The notes under the pieces were generated by a model that saw only the letters and a list, made by a program, of their open reading frames with translations, was not told where the DNA came from and made no database searches. This document shows, one piece after another, positions 1-5,203 of a DNA stretch of 7,291 bases. Made by a program: the position numbers and the translations under genes. This stretch comes from Bdellovibrionales bacterium (GTDB taxonomy: Bacteria > Bdellovibrionota_G > JALEGL01 > JAGRAY01): NCBI GenBank assembly GCA_020434375.1, contig JAGRAY010000085.1, positions 1 through 7,291 of the forward strand, written 5' to 3'. Numbering within the stretch: position 1 is the first letter of the stretch; every line of letters begins with the position of its first letter.

Positions 1-42
1 CTTTCCACCCCATAGTGTCTCAAAGCCAATCTAAACAAGGCG

Positions 43-72
43 AAGCCGCTGAGGGGGTGGCTCCGTCGGCTT
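43..72 (-). terminator. Possible transcription terminator hairpin for the block
   Basis: AAGCCG (43-48) pairs with CGGCTT (67-72). GAG (51-53) and CTC (61-63) continue the stem after a small internal loop, leaving a 7-nt apical loop. On the minus strand the stem is followed by CGCCTTGTTTAG, only a weak T-tract, so it is not a canonical Rho-independent terminator. Its position about 75 nt after the last stop codon fits the end of the operon. Confidence 0.35.
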
Positions 73-83
73 TGCCCATGGAG

Positions 84-100
84 GGGGCGACGCGAGCCCC
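84..100. other. Second GC hairpin
   Basis: GGGGC (84-88) and GCCCC (96-100) form a 5-bp stem with a 7-nt loop, extendable by one G-T pair (83 with 101). Neither strand has a T-run after it, so intrinsic termination is unlikely. It may act as a transcript 3'-end stabiliser or be part of a larger fold with the neighbouring hairpin. Confidence 0.35.
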
Positions 101-147
101 TATAATTAACGGAATATGAGATAGATTGGCCTATTATGAAATACTAG

Positions 148-579
148 CTATTTAGCAAGCAATTCTTTCACGAGACTGATGTTTTTTTGGAGTGCTTTTA
201 AAGAACCTTCTAATAATTTTAATGCAAGGGGGCCGTGTTTCATTTTTATTTTTTGAAAATTCTCGTGAGTCAGTTTTAGTAATTCTGTTTCTTCCAATGC
301 AGTGATATCAAACTCAGCCTGAGAATTTGATACAACGAGACCTAAATCTCCAAAATATCCACCCATTTCCAAATTGAGGTTCAACGACGGATTGGCATGT
401 TTTAAAGTGATAGCACCTGATGCAACCACTGTGAGTCCATCACTCACAGAGCCTCTTTGAGAAATCTGTTTTCCTGCGGCCAATTTACCTTCTTTAAAAA
501 AAGGAGCCAGCATAGATAACTCAGCAAAGGAGAAATCTTGAAAAAGGACACACCGCTTAAGAGGGACGATTTTAGACAT
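148..579 (-). CDS. Small cyclic-nucleotide-binding-domain-like protein, degenerate ligand pocket
   Basis: This 143-residue protein is essentially a single cNMP-binding (CRP/PKA regulatory type) beta-barrel domain. LFQDFSFAELSMLAPFF (12-28) is the entry helix, followed by LAAGKQISQRGSVSDGLTVVASGAITL (33-59) with its typical glycines, GGYFGDLGL (73-81), and ITALEETELLKLTHENFQKI (92-111). A C-terminal helix ends the protein and there is no helix-turn-helix DNA-binding domain. In the phosphate-binding cassette the usual Glu of FGE is Asp78 and the ligand-phosphate Arg appears replaced by Gln87 (SNSQAEF). Classical cAMP or cGMP binding is therefore doubtful. ATG at 579 lies 2 nt after the previous stop with no visible Shine-Dalgarno, suggesting coupled translation. 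It is the last gene of the block. It could be a protein-interaction or regulatory module; its function is unknown. Confidence 0.82.
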   Translation of the reverse strand: MSKIVPLKRCVLFQDFSFAELSMLAPFFKEGKLAAGKQISQRGSVSDGLTVVASGAITLKHANPSLNLNLEMGGYFGDLGLVVSNSQAEFDITALEETELLKLTHENFQKIKMKHGPLALKLLEGSLKALQKNISLVKELLAK

Positions 580-581
580 AA

Positions 582-1088
582 CTAACGATACATGGCTTGA
601 TAATCGATGTAATTTTTTGCAGACCGCACAATATATGATTTTTCTTCTGAAGTTAATTCTCGTTTGATTTTAGCTGGAGAACCCATCGCCAGAACGCCAG
701 AAGGAATTTCCACGCCTGGTGGAACCAGTGTCCCTGCGGCAATCATACTCATCTCATGCACATGGCACCCGTCCAGTAAAATGGCCCCAATACCCACCAA
801 AACCGCATTGTCAATCGTGCAGCCGTGTATTTTTACCCCATGCCCAATAGTGACATCGCTTCCGATCGATACACTAAACCGAGATTTAGTTACATGGACT
901 ATACTTAAATCTTGAATATTAGTTCTGTCACCAATACGAATGGAATGGACATCTCCGCGCACAACCGACCCAAACCAAACACTCGACTGCTGTCCGATTT
1001 CAACTTGACCAATGACATACGCATTGGGAGACAAATACACCGATTCGTGCACACGCGGCTGGTGACCTGGAATACCGACGATAGGCAC
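582..1088 (-). CDS. Gamma-carbonic-anhydrase-like hexapeptide-repeat protein (YrdA/CaiE/PaaY-like)
   Basis: This is a left-handed beta-helix protein of the gamma-class carbonic anhydrase superfamily, which forms trimers with metal sites between subunits. The 168 residues show repeating hexapeptides from about 20 to 140 (AYVIGQVEIGQQSSVWFGSV; VSIGSDVTIGHGVKIHGC; ILLDGCHV; MIAAGTLV). The zinc-ligand triad of Methanosarcina Cam is matched by His65 (IVHVTK), His83 (IGHGV) and His88 (KIHGC). Arg44, Asp46, Gln59 and Asp60 correspond to conserved family positions. The loop after His65 is short and lacks the acidic insertion of Cam. That places it with the CamH/YrdA-like proteins, whose carbonic anhydrase activity is often unproven. 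A C-terminal helix (EEKSYIVRSAKNYIDYQ) follows. The start is GTG at 1088, with GGTGG 4 nt upstream and a 1-nt overlap with the miaB stop. The fold is certain; the enzymatic activity is an inference. Confidence 0.9.
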   Translation of the reverse strand: MPIVGIPGHQPRVHESVYLSPNAYVIGQVEIGQQSSVWFGSVVRGDVHSIRIGDRTNIQDLSIVHVTKSRFSVSIGSDVTIGHGVKIHGCTIDNAVLVGIGAILLDGCHVHEMSMIAAGTLVPPGVEIPSGVLAMGSPAKIKRELTSEEKSYIVRSAKNYIDYQAMYR

Positions 1089-2449
1089 TATGCCACCAAA
1101 ACCGGAAGCGATATATTATTTAACACTTCACCTTTAAATGTATTCGCAATCAGTGCTGAAATTTTCACATCAACCAGTTGACCAGTTAAATCCTGCGCAC
1201 AGGCAAAGTTAATCGATTGGTTTCGCCTCGTTTTTCCGGTGAGTTCATCGGGCTCTCTCTTTGATCGACCTTCAACTAAAACCTCTACATTCCGCCCAAC
1301 CCATTGAGATCTTAATGAATTTGACATTTCTTTCTGTAGGGTTTGAAGGCGATACAGGCGCTCTTTGGCGACTTTAAGTTCGACAAATTCATCTTTCCAG
1401 TTTGATGCCTTGGTGTTCGGTCTAGGAGAAAAACAAAACGAATAACTATCATCAAACTCAAATTTTTTCATAGCAGCAAGCGTTAGCTCAAAGTCATTTT
1501 CAGTTTCTCCTGGAAAACCCACAATGATATCTGTTGTAAGTGCAATCTCCGGTATCTTGTGTTTTAAGTATCCCAAGAGATCTTCAATTTTTTCAACCGT
1601 ATAATCTCGATTCATCCTTTGCAAAACCTTATTTGAACCACTTTGAATGGGCAGATGAAGATGTTCACAAATGTTTTCCGATTCTGCCATGACATCGATC
1701 GTTTCTTTTGTCAGCTCAGAAGGATGAGAAGTTACAAAACGAAGTCGTTTTAAATCGCGAATATTACTCAATTGCCTTAAAAGCTCCGCAAAGGTTATTT
1801 CGCCGCTTCGATCGACACCGTATGCGTTTACATTTTGTCCAAGGAGTGTCAGCTCACGAACCCCCTTTGCAACCATTGCCTTTGCTTCTTCAAGAACATC
1901 TTTGGGTGTGCGGCTTACCTGACGACCTCTTGTAAAGGGAACAAGGCAAAAGGTACAAAACTTATCACATCCATTTTGAATCGTTAGAAGGTCAGACACC
2001 GGATATGACAAGTTCGACTTTTGGTTGGGTAAAAATGCGTAGTTCTGCCAGCCAAACAAATCGAGTTCTGAAAAAGTTCTTCGTTCTTCTTTCACTTTCT
2101 GAACAAGTACAGGCAAATTTGCCCATTGGTGGGTTCCAAATACAATATCCACAAAAGGAAATCTCTTTTTGATGTCTTGACCTTGCGATTGCGCAAGGCA
2201 TCCGCCCACAGCGATCACCATATCGTGCCTTGCTGCTTTTGCTTCTCTCAATTTTCCAAGCGTTGAAAACGCCTTCTGATCTGCCTTTTCACGAATACTG
2301 CAAGTATTGAACACCACAAGATTTGCTTTTTGTGGATCAGAAATCCAGGTATATCCAAAGTTTTCATGGAACATGCGGTAGGTGCGGTCAGATTCATAGT
2401 CGTTCATTTGGCAGCCATAAGTTTGAATATAAATACTCTGCTTATACAT
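1088..2449 (-). CDS. miaB: tRNA-2-methylthio-N6-isopentenyladenosine(37) synthase MiaB
   Basis: MiaB is a radical-SAM methylthiotransferase that adds a methylthio group to i6A37 in tRNAs reading codons beginning with U, improving decoding fidelity. From ATG at 2449 it is 453 residues. The N-terminal UPF0004/MTTase domain supplies the second iron-sulfur cluster through Cys13 (TYGCQMN), Cys50 (NTCSIRE) and Cys84 (GGCLAQ). The radical-SAM core has Cys161-x3-Cys165-x2-Cys168 in NGCDKFCTFCLVPFTRG, followed by LLGQNVNAYG, LHLPIQSGS and DIIVGFPGET. A TRAM RNA-binding domain occupies about 375-440. GCDKFCTFC and GQNVNAY favour MiaB over RimO or MtaB. A longer reading from a TTG at 2491 would run 50 nt into fabD and adds unconserved residues; ATG at 2449 has GAGG 6 nt upstream. 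The stop overlaps the next GTG by 1 nt (TAGTG). Confidence 0.97.
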   Translation of the reverse strand: MYKQSIYIQTYGCQMNDYESDRTYRMFHENFGYTWISDPQKANLVVFNTCSIREKADQKAFSTLGKLREAKAARHDMVIAVGGCLAQSQGQDIKKRFPFVDIVFGTHQWANLPVLVQKVKEERRTFSELDLFGWQNYAFLPNQKSNLSYPVSDLLTIQNGCDKFCTFCLVPFTRGRQVSRTPKDVLEEAKAMVAKGVRELTLLGQNVNAYGVDRSGEITFAELLRQLSNIRDLKRLRFVTSHPSELTKETIDVMAESENICEHLHLPIQSGSNKVLQRMNRDYTVEKIEDLLGYLKHKIPEIALTTDIIVGFPGETENDFELTLAAMKKFEFDDSYSFCFSPRPNTKASNWKDEFVELKVAKERLYRLQTLQKEMSNSLRSQWVGRNVEVLVEGRSKREPDELTGKTRRNQSINFACAQDLTGQLVDVKISALIANTFKGEVLNNISLPVLVA

Positions 2450-3407
2450 TGTCAGCCTCAAAAAACTTTTCATAGACCATTTGATCCGCAAATTTTTGCG
2501 TTGTCAGAACGCGCCTCGTTTTGTCTATTTTTTTCAGATGCCCTGCAATCACTTTTCCAGGCCCAAACTCGACAATCGGAGCAACTTTAAATCGATTTAA
2601 AATTTTGCCAAGAGATTGCGCCCACAGCACTGGCTTCGACACTTGCATCGCTAACAACTCGGCTACGCGTTCAGAGGTCTCTACAAAATCTGCGCTAACA
2701 TTTGCTACGTATGGTGGGCTCGGATCATTAAACACAAACTCTTGCATGAAGCTTTTTAATTGATCACCCGATGGGTTCATCATTGAGCTATGAAATGGAG
2801 CGCTTACCTCTAATGGAATAACTCGAATGGCACCGGCCTTCTTGCAGTCCTCGCTAGCTTTAAAAACGCCCTCAGTGGTGCCGCTAATGACAAGTTGACC
2901 CGGACAATTGTAATTGGCCGTTTCTACAACCAAACCCTGGCCAGTAATTTCACGACAAATTTTTTCAACAACGTTATCGTCAAGCCCTAAAATCGCAGCC
3001 ATTGTACCCTGTCCCAATGGCACCGCTTTTTGCATGTATTGTCCTCGTGCTCGAACAATTTGCAAAGCGTCGCCAAAGCTTAAGACACCAGTGGCAACAA
3101 GCGCACTATACTCTCCTAGACTATGACCACAACTCGTAACGATAGCGATGTTAAACGTTTCTTTGAACCAACGATAAATTGCTATGCTCACTGTCAATAG
3201 AGCCGGTTGAGCGTTTTCTGTTTGTGTAAGCTGGTCTTGCGGTCCCTCAAAAATTAATCTCGACAATCTTGTTCCAAGAGCTCTATCGGCTTCATCGAAA
3301 GTATCACGACAAATTTGTGATGCTTCATAGTAATCCTTACCCATACCAACTACTTGGGAACCTTGACCTGGGAAAACTGCAATAATAGAAACTTTTTGTT
3401 CCATCAT
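2442..3407 (-). CDS. fabD: Malonyl-CoA:acyl carrier protein transacylase
   Basis: FabD moves the malonyl group from CoA to the ACP phosphopantetheine thiol, supplying the extender unit for fatty-acid elongation in the cytoplasm. The 321 residues are slightly longer than the roughly 310 of E. coli. Near the N-terminus is the oxyanion loop VFPGQGSQ (11-18). The nucleophile elbow GHSLGEYSAL has Ser96. Arg121 in VRARGQYMQ matches the malonate-carboxylate-binding Arg, and His206 in SAPFHSSMM is the catalytic His. VEFGPGKVIAGHLKKI forms the conserved C-terminal motif. The gene starts with two consecutive ATGs (3407 and 3404); the first gives the ATGA overlap with the SAM hydrolase gene. Its last codons overlap miaB by 8 nt. 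Unusually, no other fab or acpP gene lies within the window beside it. Confidence 0.97.
   Translation of the reverse strand: MMEQKVSIIAVFPGQGSQVVGMGKDYYEASQICRDTFDEADRALGTRLSRLIFEGPQDQLTQTENAQPALLTVSIAIYRWFKETFNIAIVTSCGHSLGEYSALVATGVLSFGDALQIVRARGQYMQKAVPLGQGTMAAILGLDDNVVEKICREITGQGLVVETANYNCPGQLVISGTTEGVFKASEDCKKAGAIRVIPLEVSAPFHSSMMNPSGDQLKSFMQEFVFNDPSPPYVANVSADFVETSERVAELLAMQVSKPVLWAQSLGKILNRFKVAPIVEFGPGKVIAGHLKKIDKTRRVLTTQKFADQMVYEKFFEADNV
2456..2459 (-). promoter_or_regulatory. Ribosome binding site that fixes the miaB start
   Basis: GAGG sits 6 nt before the ATG at 2449, inside the 3' end of fabD. It supports the MYKQSIYIQTYGCQMN start over the TTG at 2491. Confidence 0.65.
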
Positions 3408-4165
3408 GACTCTTTTACGACAACTTCGGCACCCGGAGCAACTTTTAATCTATCTTTGGCTGAACCTTTGGGCACTGCAATTTCAAGCAGATTGTAGCTA
3501 TTAATAATAGCGATAGCACCTCGATGATGCTCATAAGTGCTTTCAATACTCTCAATCGAATACTCTGAAATCAATATTTTGGGCTTGGTAAAGTTCTTTA
3601 AGACTTCGCCTGGAATATTCGTGATCACATTGCCAAAATGATCAAAAAACAAAACAGAGCCTTTTACAACCCCGTCCTGGCTTTGAACTGACGGGAGCTT
3701 TGATAATCCTATTTGATTTACCGGTATGCCGAAATCGCCTACCGGTAATCCTTGAATCAATTTACCCACGATATGTGAAAAAACATCTCTTCCTTCAAAG
3801 GTTACTGACTTTTTGGGAATATCTTCGAGACTCGGTACACGCCATATTTTTGCCCGTTCCATATCTAGAAAACTAAATACACCATTATCGGGCCCCACAA
3901 ACCAATGACTATCTTGAGTTGCTACGATTCTTGATCGAGATGTCCCTACTCCAGGATCAACAACAACCAAATGAATCGTCTTTTTCGGGAAAAACGTCCA
4001 CGCATGACTCAAAAAAAATTGAGCGGCATTAATGTCTTGTGGTGAAATGCCATGGGTCAGATCGACCAACACACATGAAGGATCGTAGGTTAATATAACC
4101 GCCTTCATCATTCCCACATACGGGTCCGTTGTTCCAAAATCGGTCGTTAAAGAAACAATACTCAT
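3404..4165 (-). CDS. S-adenosyl-L-methionine hydrolase (adenosine-forming), DUF62 family
   Basis: Members of this family (SAM hydroxide adenosyltransferase, PF01887) cleave SAM with water to adenosine and methionine; the related chlorinase and fluorinase use halide. The 253-residue product matches usual length. It begins with SLTTDFGTTDPYVGMMKAV, followed by DLTHGISPQDI, VVVDPGVGTSRSR, FVGPDNGVFS and FEGRDVFSH. The conserved Asp-Arg-His set of the hydrolases is present as Asp70, Arg77 and His131, favouring hydrolase over halogenase. The C-terminal domain contains DHFGNVITNI and the RGAIAIINSYNLLEIAVPKGSA segment typical of the family. ATG at 4165 lies 10 nt after the preceding stop behind a weak GGA. 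The stop overlaps the fabD ATG by 4 nt. The protein is cytoplasmic (no signal peptide). Its in vivo purpose is poorly understood for the family as a whole. Confidence 0.93.
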   Translation of the reverse strand: MSIVSLTTDFGTTDPYVGMMKAVILTYDPSCVLVDLTHGISPQDINAAQFFLSHAWTFFPKKTIHLVVVDPGVGTSRSRIVATQDSHWFVGPDNGVFSFLDMERAKIWRVPSLEDIPKKSVTFEGRDVFSHIVGKLIQGLPVGDFGIPVNQIGLSKLPSVQSQDGVVKGSVLFFDHFGNVITNIPGEVLKNFTKPKILISEYSIESIESTYEHHRGAIAIINSYNLLEIAVPKGSAKDRLKVAPGAEVVVKES

Positions 4166-4175
4166 GGTGTTCCAT

Positions 4176-4706
4176 TTACAGCGTTGTCAGAAGCTCCATG
4201 TAATGAACAATCATTGGATCGCTCCAGTTTTTTATTCCTTCAACCTTATCTCTAATTTTACCTGTCTTATCAATAATAAATGTTTCAGGAACCTTAAATG
4301 TGCCAAATCGGGTTGAAACTGTTTTCTCTGAATCTAGCAAAACGGGAAACAAAGGCTCATGTTTAAAAAGTGTATTAAAATAGTTTTTTATTTTAACGGG
4401 ACCTTCTCTGTCAATACTGACTGTAATCATGGCAAATTTTCGGTTTTCCATTTTGTGCAAAACCGTTTCCATCCAGGGAATCTCATCGGCACAAGGTGCA
4501 CACCACGTCGCCCAAAAATTGAGGAAAATAACCTGACCTGCATATTGCGAAAGTCTAGTTGAATTTCCATTTAAATTTGGAAGCGTAAAATCAAAAGCAC
4601 AGTCTCCAACCTTGTTCCCTTTAGAGCCCTCACATTTGAAATTCGCCAAAGACGAGTGAATAAAACCAAACGATAAAAATACGAGAACGAAAATTCTCAG
4701 ATTCAC
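4176..4706 (-). CDS. Exported TlpA/ResA-like thiol-disulfide oxidoreductase
   Basis: This is a predicted extracytoplasmic thioredoxin-fold protein of the TlpA/ResA/AhpC-TSA group, which reduces or exchanges disulfides, for example in cytochrome c maturation or envelope proteins. Of 176 residues, the first 21 or so form a signal peptide: short charged start, hydrophobic stretch from Ile5 to Ile16, and a possible cleavage after SSLA. The redoxin domain follows from about 37: FDFTLPNLNG, FLNFWATWC-A-P-C with active-site Cys69 and Cys72, ITVSID, and the cis-Pro loop VPETFIID (Pro140). Two further cysteines, Cys25 and Cys36, lie before the domain. No lipobox precedes Cys25 (NFKC). The start is GTG at 4706, the first start codon after an in-frame stop. 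It has no clear Shine-Dalgarno and overlaps the rplQ stop by 4 nt, so translation is probably coupled. The physiological partner is unknown. Confidence 0.9.
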   Translation of the reverse strand: MNLRIFVLVFLSFGFIHSSLANFKCEGSKGNKVGDCAFDFTLPNLNGNSTRLSQYAGQVIFLNFWATWCAPCADEIPWMETVLHKMENRKFAMITVSIDREGPVKIKNYFNTLFKHEPLFPVLLDSEKTVSTRFGTFKVPETFIIDKTGKIRDKVEGIKNWSDPMIVHYMELLTTL

Positions 4707-5203
4707 GCTGACTTTTCTTTTTTAGTTTCCGTTTTCTTTTTTGAGGTTGCTTTTTTTGTGGCCTTTTTTAAAGGAGCCTTCTTAGTGGTTTCCTTTTTTG
4801 TAGCTTTAGCTTTTACTTTGGGTTCTTTTGTTTTCGTAGACTTTGCTTCGCTAGGCAAAAACTCGATAATGGCCGTCTCCGCGCCATCACCTCTTCGAAA
4901 CCCCTGACGGTAAATACGTGTGTATCCGCCCGGTCGAGTTTTAAATCGATCAGCGATTTCTTCAAAAAGCTTACTAACCGCTTTCTTTTTATAAAGATAT
5001 GCAGCAACCTTTCGCCTTGCATGTAAGTCCCCACGCTTGGCCAGCGTTACCAAAGGTTCGACCACTTTTCGAAGTTCTTTAGCCTTAGTAATGGTCGTTA
5101 CAATTCGCTCATGCTCTACGAGAGATGTCGCAAGACCTCTGAAAAGGGCTTTTCGCGCGTCTGGACGCCGACCAAAAGCACGTTTATTCGTACGATGTCT
5201 CAT
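4703..5203 (-). CDS. rplQ: 50S ribosomal protein L17 with lysine-rich C-terminal tail
   Basis: L17 is a large-subunit protein located near the peptide exit tunnel surface. Residues 1 to about 118 are a complete L17 core: MRHRTNKRAFGRRPDARKAL at the N-terminus, then VTTITKAKELR, and GGYTRIYRQGFRRGDGAETAIIEFL at the end. Bacterial L17 often ends here. This protein continues for about 48 residues (119-166) of low complexity in which 20 of the last 46 residues are lysine, mixed with Ala, Thr and Glu and resembling KKATKKA-type histone-H1-like tails. ATG at 5203 overlaps the rpoA stop by 4 nt and has an AGGGGG Shine-Dalgarno 7 nt upstream. The stop overlaps the GTG of the next gene by 4 nt (GTGA). 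The core identification is secure; the role of the tail is unknown. Confidence 0.98.
   Translation of the reverse strand: MRHRTNKRAFGRRPDARKALFRGLATSLVEHERIVTTITKAKELRKVVEPLVTLAKRGDLHARRKVAAYLYKKKAVSKLFEEIADRFKTRPGGYTRIYRQGFRRGDGAETAIIEFLPSEAKSTKTKEPKVKAKATKKETTKKAPLKKATKKATSKKKTETKKEKSA
4706..4846 (-). repeat. Low-complexity lysine-rich coding tract (L17 tail)
   Basis: This stretch encodes residues 120-166 of L17 and is strongly purine-rich on the coding strand, with several A-runs and repeated K-K-A-T-K type units. It is compositionally unlike the neighbouring coding DNA. Such tracts evolve rapidly in length by slippage, so the tail length may vary among relatives. Confidence 0.65.

Larger units (their letters stand above)
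39..100. other. GC-rich non-coding patch downstream of the last gene
   Basis: By my count 47 of 62 bases are G or C, far above the surrounding AT-rich DNA. The patch holds two potential hairpins and two copies of GAGGGGG (51-57 and 81-87, exactly 30 bp apart), and lies between the arms of a 9-bp inverted repeat. It could be a terminator region, a dispersed palindromic element or part of an RNA; the sequence alone does not decide. Confidence 0.5.
25..130. repeat. 9-bp inverted repeat enclosing the GC-rich patch
   Basis: GCCAATCTA at 25-33 is exactly complementary to TAGATTGGC at 122-130, with 88 bp between them. The arms could close a long stem around the two inner hairpins or mark the ends of a small non-autonomous element. 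A chance 9-bp match in this span is unlikely but not excluded. Confidence 0.5.

Noticed and set aside
101..106. Perfect TATAAT on the plus strand as a promoter -10 box
   Set aside because: No -35-like hexamer lies 16-18 bp upstream (that stretch is the GC-rich hairpin), and it would transcribe antisense into the last gene; AT-rich DNA gives such matches by chance.
2450..2491. TTG at 2491 as the miaB start
   Set aside because: It would overlap fabD by 50 nt, adds residues not expected before the YIQTYGCQMN motif, and a well-spaced GAGG precedes the ATG at 2449.
4632..4643. Lipoprotein processing site at Cys25 of the redoxin
   Set aside because: The residues before the Cys (NFK) do not match a lipobox; ordinary cleavage after SSLA is more plausible.
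4715..4726. A-run (six A then G on the minus strand) near the rplQ end as a programmed frameshift site
   Set aside because: The codon phase does not fit the X-XXY-YYZ slippery heptamer, and the downstream gene has its own GTG start and a signal peptide, so a fusion product makes no sense.
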